From NCBI RefSeq assembly GCF_000972385.1, contig NZ_JXTE01000027.1:1-64000 (forward strand): DNA of 64,000 bases. Reading direction: 5' to 3'. This DNA is from Streptomyces sp. WM6386 (GTDB lineage Bacteria; Actinomycetota; Actinomycetes; Streptomycetales; Streptomycetaceae). Made by a program: the position numbers and the translations under genes. Each line of letters opens with the position of its first letter. The stretch's first letter is position 1. Of this stretch, positions 16,922 through 25,015 are shown piece by piece. The notes below the pieces were generated by a model, which searched no databases, was not told the origin of the DNA, and saw nothing but the letters and a program-made list of their open reading frames with translations.

Positions 16922-17575
16922 CTATGCCTGAGGTGTGTGCGCCAGGTACGCCAGCACGGCCAGCACACGGCGGTGGCCGCTGTCGCTCGGCGGGAGGCCC
17001 AGCTTCAGGAAGACATTGCCGACGTGCTTGTGGACGGCGCGTTCGGTGACGACCAGGGTCTTGGCGATGGTCGCGTTGTCGTGGCCCTCCGCCATGAGCT
17101 TGAGGGTCTCGCGCTCGCGGGGGGTGAGGGAGTCCAGCGGGGTGTTCTTGCGGCGGGTCAGCAGCTCGGTGACGACCTCGGGGTCCAGGGCCGTACCGCC
17201 GCCCGCGACCCGCTCCAGCGCGTCGAGGAACTCGTCGACCCGGCCCACCCGGTCCTTGAGCAGATAGCCGACCCCGCTGGTGCCGCCGCCCAGCAGCTCG
17301 GCGGCGTACGACTCCTCGACGTACTGCGAGAGCACCAGCACCGGCTGCCCGGGGAACTCCTTGCGGGCCTCCAGCGCGGCCCGCAGCCCCTCGTCGCGGA
17401 AACCGGGCGGCATCCGCACATCCAGGACGGCCACGTCCGGCCGCTGTTCCCGCAGGGCCGGCATGACCTCGGGCCCGGTGCCGACGACGGCCACCACCTC
17501 GTGCCCGGCCGAGGTCAGCAACAGGACGAGGCCCTCCCGCAGCAGGGCGTTGTCCTCGGCGATCACCACACGCAC
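16922..17575 (-). CDS. NarL/LuxR-family response regulator
   Basis: The protein has 217 residues. The receiver domain (1-120) has acidic residues at IAEDN, the phospho-acceptor Asp52 in VLDVRMPP and Lys in YLLKDRVG. The C-terminal LuxR HTH (about 148-210) contains LTPRERETLKLMAEGHDNAT and VVTERAVHKHVGNVFLKLGL. It begins at GTG 17,575, overlapping the kinase gene by 13 bases, so the two are translationally coupled. It is convergent with ribA. Confidence 0.95.
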   Translation of the reverse strand: MRVVIAEDNALLREGLVLLLTSAGHEVVAVVGTGPEVMPALREQRPDVAVLDVRMPPGFRDEGLRAALEARKEFPGQPVLVLSQYVEESYAAELLGGGTSGVGYLLKDRVGRVDEFLDALERVAGGGTALDPEVVTELLTRRKNTPLDSLTPRERETLKLMAEGHDNATIAKTLVVTERAVHKHVGNVFLKLGLPPSDSGHRRVLAVLAYLAHTPQA

Positions 17576-18717
17576 GGCAGCTCCACTTCGATCACGGTCG
17601 GCCCCCCGACGGGGCTCGACACGTCCACGGTCCCGTCGAGCGCGGCGACCCGGCGCCGCATGCCGAGCAGCCCGGAACCGGAGCTCTCGTCGGCACCGCC
17701 CCGGCCCTCGACATCACTGACCCGCACCCGCAGTCCTCGCTTCGTGCGCACGAGCCTGACGTCGGCCCGGGGAGAGCCACTGTATTTGGCGGCGTTGGTG
17801 AGGGATTCGGCGACCACGAAGTAGGCGGCGGCCTCGACGGCGGCGGGCGCCCGTACGCTCTCGTCCATCCCGCCGTCGTCGACGGTGACCTGGAGCCCGC
17901 TGCCGGCGGCCAGCGCGCGCACGGCGCCCACGAGTCCCCGGTCGGTCAGGATCGGCGGGTGGATGCCGCGCACGACGTTGCGCAGCTCCGTCAGCGCCTG
18001 CTCGGCCTGGTCCTGGGCCTCGTCCAGCAGCTTGCGGGCGGTGTCGGGGTCACGGTCGTAGGCCCGCTTGGCAAGCCCGATGCGCATGGACAGCGCGACG
18101 AGGTTGGCCTGGGCGCCGTCGTGCAAGTCCCGCTCGATACGGCGGAGTTCGGCGCCGTGCGCGGCGATGGCGTCGGCACGGGTGGCGGCCAGCTCCTCGA
18201 CCCGGCGGGTCAACTGCGCCTTCGGGGACGGCTTGAGCAGGACCGTCGACCAGTCGGCCTCCAGATCCGCGACCTTCACGATGAGCGGCAGTACGACCGG
18301 CTCCCGGCGCAGCAGCCCGCTCCACACACCGTCGACGACGAGCCCGACGGGCCACAGCGGCAGCGCGACGAAGAGCAGGGCGCCGTAGAGGTAGTACGCC
18401 ACCATCCACCGGAAGTCGGTCAGCGTGCCGGGGTCCTCGACGGCCGTCCGGAACCTCTCCCGGACGGTCCCGGTCAGCGGCTGATACGCCTCGGGGATCC
18501 GGACGCCCGTCCACGAGGCCGTCAGCTGCCGCTTGGCCCCGGCGATCCGCCGTATGAGCAGCACGGTCTCGGGCAGCAGCCAGGCGCCGACCACCGCGAG
18601 TGTGCCGATGGCGGTGATCAGCAGCACGGTGACAAAGATCCACACCCCGAACGCCATCGCGGCGGCCAGCAGGAGGTGGCCGGTGGCCCTCGCGGCCCGC
18701 CGCACGGTCTTCCACAT
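17563..18717 (-). CDS. Sensor histidine kinase (HisKA_3 type)
   Basis: The protein has 384 residues. There are two membrane regions: one at about 14-45 (LLLAAAMAFGVWIFVTVLLI and the following ITAIGTLAVVGAWLLP) and one at about 105-135 (YYLYGALLFVALPLWPVGLV). The phospho-acceptor is His199 in RRIERDLHDGAQ, followed by the dimerisation helix and an HATPase domain with VAESLTNAAKYSG (N box) and SGSGLLGMRRRVAALDG (G box). The domain order matches the DesK/LiaS-like kinases that pair with NarL-type regulators. Little extracytoplasmic sequence is present, so it may sense the membrane itself. ATG 18,717 precedes a 206-bp divergent gap to the Mrr-like gene. Confidence 0.93.
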   Translation of the reverse strand: MWKTVRRAARATGHLLLAAAMAFGVWIFVTVLLITAIGTLAVVGAWLLPETVLLIRRIAGAKRQLTASWTGVRIPEAYQPLTGTVRERFRTAVEDPGTLTDFRWMVAYYLYGALLFVALPLWPVGLVVDGVWSGLLRREPVVLPLIVKVADLEADWSTVLLKPSPKAQLTRRVEELAATRADAIAAHGAELRRIERDLHDGAQANLVALSMRIGLAKRAYDRDPDTARKLLDEAQDQAEQALTELRNVVRGIHPPILTDRGLVGAVRALAAGSGLQVTVDDGGMDESVRAPAAVEAAAYFVVAESLTNAAKYSGSPRADVRLVRTKRGLRVRVSDVEGRGGADESSGSGLLGMRRRVAALDGTVDVSSPVGGPTVIEVELPCVW

Positions 18718-18923
18718 GGGGGCAGGCTAGATGACCAGGGCGGCGGGAGACGGTGGCACGGGCTCCACTTCCCAGGTGTAGCCCGCTCCACCCTCCCGGG
18801 CGGCCGGCAGGCGCACGCCCCGGGCGCGCGAAAACACCAGAACGGGCTGTTCACCGACATAAGGGCCACCCTCCCCGCCTCCCGCTGGTAGATCTCTCCA
18901 CCTGGCACACCTTGGGGGGATCC

Positions 18924-19550
18924 ATGCGCGCGCCCACACGCGACCTCGTCCGACCGTCCGAACCGATCGGAGTCGCCGGCTGCCTCTACGCGGCCGCCGC
19001 CCTCGTCCTGCTCCCGGCGGCGTTCCTCGCCTGGGCCGACGGCAACGGCGCGGGCGCCTTCTTCGTCCTTCTGCTCCTCGCGGGCGGCGGCCTCGCACTC
19101 GGCAAACGCCGGGCCCGGCAGGCCGCGGAGCTCCACCGCGTGCGCACCCTGCGGTCCACGGAGGTGGTGCGCTACCACGCCATGGGCCCAAGGGAGTTCG
19201 AGCACGCCGTCGCGTTCCTCTGCGAACGCGACGGCTGTCTCGGGGTCCGGGTCGTGGGAGGCGCCGGCGACCTGGGGGCCGACGTCGTCGCCGACGCCCC
19301 GGACGGGCGCCGCGTCGTCATCCAGTGCAAGCGCTACGGCCCGACCACCAAGGTGGGCAGCCCGGACCTCCAGCGGTTCGGCGGCACTTGCTACAGCGTC
19401 CACGGCGCCCAGGTCGCCGCAGTCGTCACCACATCCGTGTTCACGAAGCCCGCGGCCCAGTACGCGTCCGGCACCGGGATCCGCCTCTTCGACGAGTCCG
19501 CCCTCGCCGCCTGGGCCACCCGCACCGGCCCGCCGCCGTGGGGTCCGTAG
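18924..19550 (+). CDS. Membrane-anchored Mrr-like restriction endonuclease-fold protein
   Basis: The protein has 208 residues. Two hydrophobic helices occupy residues 17-60 (GCLYAAAALVLLPAAFLAWA, AFFVLLLLAGGGLAL). A PD-(D/E)xK nuclease core of the Mrr_cat family follows: FEHAVAFLCERDGC, VVGGAGDLGADVVAD and RRVVIQCKRYGPTTKVG, providing the Asp and the QxK catalytic pair, then VVTTSVFTKPAAQYA. Related Streptomyces proteins are common and their role is unproven; modified-DNA cleavage or membrane-linked DNA processing are candidates. ATG 18,924 is preferred because the family starts near the first helix. Confidence 0.85.
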   Translation: MRAPTRDLVRPSEPIGVAGCLYAAAALVLLPAAFLAWADGNGAGAFFVLLLLAGGGLALGKRRARQAAELHRVRTLRSTEVVRYHAMGPREFEHAVAFLCERDGCLGVRVVGGAGDLGADVVADAPDGRRVVIQCKRYGPTTKVGSPDLQRFGGTCYSVHGAQVAAVVTTSVFTKPAAQYASGTGIRLFDESALAAWATRTGPPPWGP

Positions 19551-19617
19551 CGGCGGACAGGCCCTCCGGGAACGCCGAAACCCCCACCTCAGAACAGTCT
19601 GACGCGGGGGCTCCCGG

Positions 19618-19663
19618 GTAGGCCCTGTGGGACTCGAACCCACAACCAATGGATTAAAAGTCC
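19618..19663. repeat. Left attachment site (46 bp, 3' part of tRNA-Lys)
   Basis: This sequence is identical to 49,420-49,465, where it forms the 3' 45 bases of the intact tRNA-Lys gene, including the anticodon TTT and the T arm. After position 19,663 the match stops, so only a tRNA fragment remains here. It is the left junction of the integrated element. Confidence 0.95.
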
Positions 19664-19830
19664 TGGCCAAGGCTTGCTGGGTGGTTCCGGATGCTACTTC
19701 GAGGTCCGGAACTACCTGGTCAGGCAGGGTGGTACACCCCGTCGAGTCCACGCCGTGATCGCTTGTGCCCCACCATCCGCTCACGCATCGCTCACGCATG
19801 GCGGGTCGCTGAGCAGGCGTTTTACTCCGA
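19664..19830. repeat. Left att-proximal arm with tandem CGCTCACGCAT sites
   Basis: Immediately inside the left att core is a non-coding arm. It contains GGGTGGTTCCGGA, CTTCGAGGTCCGGAACTACC and, at 19,774-19,798, two tandem copies of CGCTCACGCAT preceded by CATC. The same 25 bp occurs at 49,304-49,328. A diverged copy of the whole arm lies at 23,737-23,887. The sequence from 19,831 to 20,060 shows no gene. Confidence 0.75.
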
Positions 19831-20060
19831 AGGGCCGACGCCACGAGACCGTCGCGGGCGGGCATGCACGCGGCAGCCAGCGTTCAAGTCGGGCGCCAGA
19901 CCATGCGGGCGGCGGGGAGCGCGGAGCCCACAGGAGTAGGCCGGCGATCAGGGCAATGGAGAGCTGGCTGGGGTCGATGTGCTATGCAGTGTGTGCCGCC
20001 CAGCCGCCGGGGCCAACCCGCTGTGGGAGACGGACCAGCGGTCCAGGCGCAGCGCCCGCC

Positions 20061-21134
20061 TTAGTCGTCTCCCGACACCATTCGGAAACGGTCGAACCGT
20101 TTCGGGGTACTGAACATAGGGCGGCCCCAGAATCCACCGGTGTCACGCCGCTGCAGTACGTCCTCCACGATCGTTCCCGCATCACGGTCGAAGCCAGCCG
20201 GGGCGAGCGAGACACGGTGGCAGAGCAGGTCTGAGTCGTCCTTCGAGTACCCCTCCCACTTGCCCGAGTCGTAGCGCTTCTCGGGCCGGATGACGTCGAG
20301 GAGCTGATAAGCGTCAAGTGCCTGGTGGGTCTCATACGCCTCCCGTCCCAAACCGTAGAGGCCCTGCCTCACATCGCCCGAGACGTAGGTGACCGTGACT
20401 GGGTCGCCTTCATCGGCGCCGACCACGACCCCGGAGTACTTGAGGCGGTCGAACCACATGAGCAAGGCGGCGATCTCACTGTTCGTGAGCACGTGTACCC
20501 AGCCGCAGGTGAAGAACTCGACCGGGATCTCCACGTACATCTCGGTGTCGTCGGGCACCGTGTACGGGATGGCCGAGCTGACGGTGCTCGTTCCGTTCTC
20601 GCAGAGGAGCTGCAACCCGGCGGTGAACCGGCCAGGTTTGGTGTTCGCCCGCACGAGAGCCATCCCCTCCAGCGTCTTGAGGGCCGCCATGATCTGACGT
20701 CGACGGTTCACGTCCTGAGACGCCAGCTGGATGCCGGGACCGGCGTACTGGCTGATGGAGGCCGACAAGCTCATCCACGACAGTGGCTGCTTCGCTGTCG
20801 ACTCCACCGGGTAGGGGGCGTCCCACTGCTTCCCTGGCCCCACGGCGCACTGCGCGGCATACAGCATTGTCAGTAGAAGCCGGAGGTGGAGTCCCTTGGG
20901 GGTGACCATGCGGGCCGCGAACGGCTGCTCTTTCGTCGGAAGCGGCTTCCGCTCGTCCTTCAGGACCTTCATCTCGTCAAGCCGGTAGAAGGCCGAGCGG
21001 ACTCGGATGGAGCTGGGCTTCTGCCCGCTCGCCCAGATCTGGCGCATCACCAGGTTGACGCCGCCGAGCATGCCGCTGCGAAGAGTTTGGAGGTGCGCGA
21101 GGCGGGTTTCGACCTTGCCGTCCTTGGGGCGCAA
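20061..21134 (-). CDS. Hypothetical protein, possible winged-helix replication-type protein
   Basis: The 357-residue protein has coherent codon bias but no family I recognise. It is soluble, with helical stretches (AHLQTLRSGMLGGVNLVMRQ, GLHLRLLLTMLYAAQC), a central part containing NRRRQIMAALKTLEGMALVR reminiscent of a winged helix (helix plus a following basic strand), and a second one around LTNSEIAALLMWFDRLKYS. The size, the two possible HTH units and the position at the element edge would suit a plasmid-type replication or partition protein, but this is speculation. The start is TTG 21,134. A region with CTTAATCGACTTAATCAAG lies 70 bp upstream. Confidence 0.55.
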   Translation of the reverse strand: MRPKDGKVETRLAHLQTLRSGMLGGVNLVMRQIWASGQKPSSIRVRSAFYRLDEMKVLKDERKPLPTKEQPFAARMVTPKGLHLRLLLTMLYAAQCAVGPGKQWDAPYPVESTAKQPLSWMSLSASISQYAGPGIQLASQDVNRRRQIMAALKTLEGMALVRANTKPGRFTAGLQLLCENGTSTVSSAIPYTVPDDTEMYVEIPVEFFTCGWVHVLTNSEIAALLMWFDRLKYSGVVVGADEGDPVTVTYVSGDVRQGLYGLGREAYETHQALDAYQLLDVIRPEKRYDSGKWEGYSKDDSDLLCHRVSLAPAGFDRDAGTIVEDVLQRRDTGGFWGRPMFSTPKRFDRFRMVSGDD

Positions 21135-21350
21135 GTTGATCTACCTATTGGCCGCTACGGATTGATCTGCATGCCACCTTGATCCATTAATTTCTCAACT
21201 TAATCGACTTAATCAAGTGGGACAGCATGAGGATCAAAGCGTAGTCGAGCGTACCCGATGACCCGTCAAACGGGCTAGATGATTAGGGGGTGAGGTGCTG
21301 AACAGGCTCTCGCAGGCGGCCCGGAGGGCTTCTCCGGCCGCGTCCGATCG

Positions 21351-21402
21351 GGAGGGCCCCGGAGCATCGACGCCGGCAAGCACTTGGTGCTCCGGGCCCT
21401 CC
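21351..21402. terminator. Hairpin upstream of a small membrane protein gene
   Basis: The arms GGAGGGCCCCGGAGCA (21,351-21,366) and TGCTCCGGGCCCTCC (21,388-21,402) pair along 15 bp with one bulged C. It lies 27 bp before the next start codon, so it is either a leader attenuator or the terminator of upstream plus-strand transcription. The rest of 21,135-21,350 shows no gene; at about 21,190-21,220 there is an AT-rich promoter-like stretch with two direct ACTTAATC copies. Confidence 0.6.
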
Positions 21403-21429
21403 AATCTCAAGGAGGCGGTACCTCTCTAC

Positions 21430-21651
21430 ATGGAACGTACAACAGAACAGCAGATGCAGCCCAGCCCGCAGGCTGGGTCGGAGGTCGGTACGAATCCCAG
21501 CAAGGCTCTGGGGTGGGCGACCTTCGGCCTCACGGCGACGTGCGCCGTGGGAGGGACGGTGATCGCCCTGGCGATCTCCGCGCCGGTCGGACTGGCCGTG
21601 CTGGCGGTGGCTGCGGCCCCCGTCATCACTATCCAGATCATCCGCCGGTGA
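21430..21651 (+). CDS. Small membrane protein, unknown function
   Basis: The protein has 73 residues. A polar N-terminus (MERTTEQQMQPSPQAGSEVG) is followed by two hydrophobic helices: WATFGLTATCAVGGTVIALA and APVGLAVLAVAAAPVITIQI. AAGGAGG lies 14 bases before ATG 21,430, a long spacing; upstream start codons in frame (to 21,295) run through the hairpin. A strong terminator follows at once, so it is a single-gene unit flanked by two hairpins. This is typical of cryptic element-borne genes. No family is recognised. Confidence 0.5.
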   Translation: MERTTEQQMQPSPQAGSEVGTNPSKALGWATFGLTATCAVGGTVIALAISAPVGLAVLAVAAAPVITIQIIRR

Positions 21652-21656
21652 ATCGC

Positions 21657-21687
21657 GGAGGGCCGCAGTCCGACGCTGCGGCCCTCC
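21657..21687 (+). terminator. Hairpin terminator after the small membrane protein
   Basis: GGAGGGCCGCAG pairs with CTGCGGCCCTCC across a 7-base loop. It begins 6 bases after the stop codon. Confidence 0.8.
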
Positions 21688-21823
21688 GGGGCCACTTCCT
21701 GCATGTCCAGACGCAGAGCGCGCGCCATGAAGCTGTTGAGCCTGGCGCCCGGGTGCCGTACGACCGCCGAGAACACGAGCTGGCGATGGGCCTCGCGGTG
21801 GACGACATCGGACGGCGGCGAAC

Positions 21824-21865
21824 CTTATAAAATTCCCACCACGGGTGAGGTAGAGTCTTTATAAG
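21824..21865. promoter_or_regulatory. TTATAA inverted repeat promoter/operator before the 227-residue gene
   Basis: CTTATAAA at 21,824 and TTTATAAG at 21,858 are perfect mirror arms separated by 26 bases, standing out in GC-rich DNA. Start codon TTG lies 27 bp downstream. The TATAAG box can serve as a -10 element. A dimeric regulator, perhaps the XRE-metallopeptidase encoded next, may bind the arms. Confidence 0.5.
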
Positions 21866-21891
21866 CCTGCTGCCAACCCTCGGAGGTCCCT

Positions 21892-22575
21892 TTGGCCTTG
21901 TCCGTCGCGACGCCGTCCCCTGAACCCGATAACGTACGGGCCCAGTTGGGCGGTATGGGAACCCGACTGGAGTTCCTGCACGACGTACTGCGTGCAGGCG
22001 AGGCAGCGCGGCGTACGGCCGTTCCAAATGACCCGACGGGAACGGCTGGTCGACGGGCCTATGAGGCGCATGTGAGGACCATCCGCGAGCTGCACATCGA
22101 GCGGGAGGGGTGGGCCCGACTCATCCACGGTCGTCTCGAACTTGTCTGCAACGCGGACCGATCGATCGCGATGGGCGTGATGGTCGGCGACGCCGCCACG
22201 GGGCAGGCAAGTCTGTTCCCGAAGAACGCGCGTCGACGCGGACCTGCAACCGGCATGGTCACTCGCGCCAATGCCGGCGAAGGCGCCCCGCACGTACAGA
22301 CAGCTCTGTTCGTAGCCGGTGTCGGACCCGACGGGGTTGCGCTAAGCGAAGAAGAAGCATGCGCCCTGAAGACGTGGTTCCTGCTGTCCTTTCGCACCAA
22401 GATCGGCGAGACAGTGCGGATCGACTGTGAGCTGTCGCAGCCTAAGACCTTCGAGGACGGCTTCGTGATCGAATGGGGTAGGCGGATTCCGCTCCCGGCT
22501 CTCGTGATGGACGGAATCGAACCTACGAACGATGATGGGCCCGAAGAGATTGACATCCCCGTCGACTTCCGCTGA
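21892..22575 (+). CDS. Hypothetical protein preceding an XRE-ImmA/IrrE gene
   Basis: The 227-residue soluble protein is of unknown function. Visible features are an N-terminal helical part (TRLEFLHDVLRAGEAARR, AYEAHVRTIRELHIEREGWA), a beta-rich middle (RLELVCNADRSIAMGVMVGD) and an acidic C-terminus (EPTNDDGPEEIDIPVDF). The start is TTG 21,892 behind CGGAGG. It precedes the XRE-metallopeptidase by 66 bp and probably shares its transcript. In XRE/ImmA pairs the companion is often the metallopeptidase's target or a toxin; here that is only inference. Confidence 0.6.
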   Translation: MALSVATPSPEPDNVRAQLGGMGTRLEFLHDVLRAGEAARRTAVPNDPTGTAGRRAYEAHVRTIRELHIEREGWARLIHGRLELVCNADRSIAMGVMVGDAATGQASLFPKNARRRGPATGMVTRANAGEGAPHVQTALFVAGVGPDGVALSEEEACALKTWFLLSFRTKIGETVRIDCELSQPKTFEDGFVIEWGRRIPLPALVMDGIEPTNDDGPEEIDIPVDFR

Positions 22576-22641
22576 GGCCCATCGGTGGGGTGGCGAACCT
22601 TGTCGCCTCACCGTGCACCACCAATAACTGAGGCAGCCCCC

Positions 22642-23730
22642 ATGGTGACCCCGTCCCGTATCACACTGGCCCGCAAGCGCAGGGGCCTCACCCTTGCCGA
22701 ACTCTCGGGCCGGGCTGGGGTGTCACTTCAGAGCCTCTCGAACTACGAGACGGGGCGCACTGCGCCACGTTCTGACACGCTCGACAAGATCGCCTCGGCG
22801 CTGGACTTCCCTGTTGCCTTCTTCGGCGGCCCCGCCCTGGACGAGCTCCCGGCGGAAGGCATCTCCTGGCGAGCCCGCAGTAAGACGTCGGCACGGATAC
22901 TCGAAGCCGCTCGGGCCGCCGGCACGTTGGGCGCAATGTTGTACGACTGGATCGACGAGAGATTCCGCCTGCCAGCAGCCAACGTGCCCTCGCTGGGCAA
23001 ACCCGACCCTGAGACCGCCGCTGGCATGGTCCGCACCCGCTGGGATCTGGGAGAAGCGCCGGCACCCAACATGGTGCACCTACTGGAGGCGCACGGAGTG
23101 CGGGTGTTCTCGCTGGACCCCGCTCATGCCGAGGTCGATGCATTCGCCGTATGGCGCGACGGCGTTCCTTTCGTGTTCCTCAACACGCTCAAGTCAGCTG
23201 AGCGAGGACGATTCGACGCAGCGCACGAGCTGGGCCATCTCGTCATGCACGGCACGGAGCATGCCTGCTCAGGGCCCGAGGCCGAACGACAAGCGAACGA
23301 GTTCGCCTCCGCCTTCCTGATGCCTCGGGCGAGCGTTCTCGGGCACATGCCGTCGGGCGCACACGTCGACCAGATCCTTCGCGCCAAACAGATCTGGAAC
23401 GTTTCCGCCATGGCCCTGACTTACCGCATGCACGACTTGGGTCTGCTCTCCGACTGGCAGTACCGGTCCACATGCGCCGAGCTGAGCCGATTGGGGTATC
23501 GGTCCGGCGAACCGCGGGGCATGGGTCAGCGCGAAACGTCGCAGGTTTTGACGAAGGTCTTCACCGCGTTGCGTTCGAAGAGGGTTCGCCCCTCGGCCAT
23601 CGCGGCTGAGCTCGGGCTCACAAGTGAGGAAATGAACCGGCTCCTGTTCGGACTCACCCTCACCACCTTCGAGGGTGAGGGCCGATTTGCGACGGCCTCG
23701 GTGAAGCGCAGTCTGTCAATCGTCCCCTGA
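22642..23730 (+). CDS. XRE regulator fused to an ImmA/IrrE metallopeptidase
   Basis: The protein has 362 residues. Residues 5-60 are an XRE HTH (RITLARKRRGLTLAELSGRA, VSLQSLSNYETGRTAPRSDT). The ImmA/IrrE zinc peptidase domain follows, with HELGH at about residue 194 in FDAAHELGHLVMHG and the third-ligand region ERQANEFASAFLMPRA. The C-terminal third contains another HTH-like segment (VRPSAIAAELGLTSEEMNRL). Such fusions resemble phage/ICE derepressors that cleave a repressor after DNA damage and some toxin-antitoxin antitoxins. The start is ATG 22,642. Position just before the internal arm repeat makes it the last gene of the left segment of the element. Confidence 0.88.
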   Translation: MVTPSRITLARKRRGLTLAELSGRAGVSLQSLSNYETGRTAPRSDTLDKIASALDFPVAFFGGPALDELPAEGISWRARSKTSARILEAARAAGTLGAMLYDWIDERFRLPAANVPSLGKPDPETAAGMVRTRWDLGEAPAPNMVHLLEAHGVRVFSLDPAHAEVDAFAVWRDGVPFVFLNTLKSAERGRFDAAHELGHLVMHGTEHACSGPEAERQANEFASAFLMPRASVLGHMPSGAHVDQILRAKQIWNVSAMALTYRMHDLGLLSDWQYRSTCAELSRLGYRSGEPRGMGQRETSQVLTKVFTALRSKRVRPSAIAAELGLTSEEMNRLLFGLTLTTFEGEGRFATASVKRSLSIVP

Positions 23731-23736
23731 GGAGCG

Positions 23737-23887
23737 GCAAGAGTTGGCTGGGTGATTCCGGACGATTCTTCGGTGTCCGAACTCCCTGGTCAGAGCATGT
23801 ACGCCGTCACGGACGATCCACCGCCTCACAAGTCATGCCACACCGTCCGCTCACGCACACCGGGGCGCTGACCAGCGGGTTCACTCC
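23737..23887. repeat. Second, diverged copy of the att-proximal arm
   Basis: By eye this aligns with 19,668-19,826: GCTGGGTGATTCCGGA, CTTCGGTGTCCGAACTCCC, TGGTCAG, then TCCGCTCACGCA and GCGCTGACCAGCGGGTTCAC. Identity looks near 70% over 150 bp. No tRNA-Lys fragment precedes it. The copy has only one CGCTCACGCA unit. It overlaps the 3' end of the sigma-factor gene by a few bases. Confidence 0.7.
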
Positions 23888-24834
23888 TCCTGATGTTGGC
23901 CAGCCGCCCGCACAGGCTCAAGGCTGGTGGCAGATTCATGCCCCCAATCGGCGTCCGACAGGGGCAGTCGGGTTCGCGTGTATCCGGTGGTGTCATGGCG
24001 AACCCGTCCTCGCGGCGAGGACCAACTAACCGTCGTGTCCCACCACCACTGCCTAAGTCCAGCCCGAATCTGTTTGACCACTGGTTGCCGCGCGAACGTC
24101 CCGGAGTCCTCGAACGCCGACTGGCGCCGACGCCACGCTCTGAATCCCCAAGCAGCGAGGGCTATTCCCAAGAGCGCGGCCCCTGCCAGGTACATCAGTC
24201 CATCGGTAGCGAGCCCTTGCGGCTCGTGCTCCTTGTCCCCACCCGATGCTGGATCCACTTGCCAGGTGCGCCCAACTGCAAGCACCAGCCCTGTGGCAAT
24301 CGCTGCCAGAACGGCAACGAGACTGGCACGAATCGCTGCCACAGCGCGCAAGACGTGGGTAGCGATGGTGCCGGGCGCCTTACCCATGAACTCAGCCGTC
24401 TCGGCCTGCGTGTAGTCCAACGCTTTGGTGGCCCACACCGCGGTGCGCTGCTGTGGAGGCAGGCGGTCCAGGGCCTTGTATACAGCCATACGGTTGGCGA
24501 TGAGATCGCTGAAGTCAGCGACGTGCACCTCCCCGTGTGCCTGCCCATGTTCAACACCTGATGCGAGCGTCTCCATCCGCGCACAGACCTGGCGCCCCAC
24601 CGCCCGCACGTCGTTGCGGATCACCGCATACAGATAAGCACGAGGCTCGCGGATGTTCTCGGGCGTACGAAGGGCCTTGGCGAAGGCCGACTGCACAACG
24701 TCCTCGGCCCCAAGAGCAGACTCAGGGACTCCTTCCTCGGCCAGCAGCCGACGGGCAAGCCCGGTCATCTCCGCCCGATGATCTGCGTATAGGGCGGCCA
24801 AGGTCACCGCTGAGCCATTCTGCTGCTCAGTCAA
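23881..24834 (-). CDS. ECF-like sigma factor with C-terminal membrane segments
   Basis: The protein has 317 residues. Region 2 (about 10-85) includes YADHRAEMTGLARRLLAEEG, AEDVVQSAFAKALRTP and REPRAYLYAVIRNDVRAVGR. Region 4 (about 125-180) includes LDRLPPQQRTAVWATKALDY and TQAETAEFMGKAPGTIATHV. Two transmembrane helices follow (ASLVAVLAAIATGLVLAVG and LMYLAGAALLGIALAAWGF) and then an Arg/Trp-rich tail. A sigma factor tethered to the membrane is unusual and recalls ECF groups with fused C-terminal extensions. TTG 24,834 has GGAGG four bases upstream and overlaps the preceding 62-residue membrane protein gene by 8 bases, so they are coupled. Confidence 0.78.
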   Translation of the reverse strand: MTEQQNGSAVTLAALYADHRAEMTGLARRLLAEEGVPESALGAEDVVQSAFAKALRTPENIREPRAYLYAVIRNDVRAVGRQVCARMETLASGVEHGQAHGEVHVADFSDLIANRMAVYKALDRLPPQQRTAVWATKALDYTQAETAEFMGKAPGTIATHVLRAVAAIRASLVAVLAAIATGLVLAVGRTWQVDPASGGDKEHEPQGLATDGLMYLAGAALLGIALAAWGFRAWRRRQSAFEDSGTFARQPVVKQIRAGLRQWWWDTTVSWSSPRGRVRHDTTGYTRTRLPLSDADWGHESATSLEPVRAAGQHQEE

Positions 24835-25015
24835 GGCTCCTCCCCCGCTCTTCGCCCGGCTCCAAGCCGCGCTGTCTCCTCTCCTCACTGCGCCGTGCCC
24901 GGATCAGGGCCGCCCTGCCCTGAGCCCGGTTACGGTAAGCAACACTGTCCACCAAGTCCTTCATGGCAGGGACCAGAACGACGGCAATGGACAACAACGC
25001 GCCGGCAACCTCCAC
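24827..25015 (-). CDS. Small membrane protein coupled to the sigma factor
   Basis: The protein has 62 residues. It has one hydrophobic helix (VAGALLSIAVVLVPAMKDLV) followed by an Arg/Glu-rich cytoplasmic-type helix (RAALIRARRSEERRQRG). It starts at GTG 25,015 behind GGAGGAGGTC and its stop lies inside the first codons of the sigma gene. The arrangement suggests a partner or anti-sigma-like regulator, but its sequence matches no anti-sigma family I know. Confidence 0.6.
   Translation of the reverse strand: MEVAGALLSIAVVLVPAMKDLVDSVAYRNRAQGRAALIRARRSEERRQRGLEPGEERGRSLD

Noticed and set aside
19618..19663. Annotating the left att core as a second tRNA-Lys gene.
   Set aside because: Only the 3' 44-45 bases are present and the 5' half is absent, so no cloverleaf can form.
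20061..21134. Calling the 357-residue protein a replication initiator.
   Set aside because: No diagnostic motif was found; the winged-helix impression is too weak, so it is listed as hypothetical.
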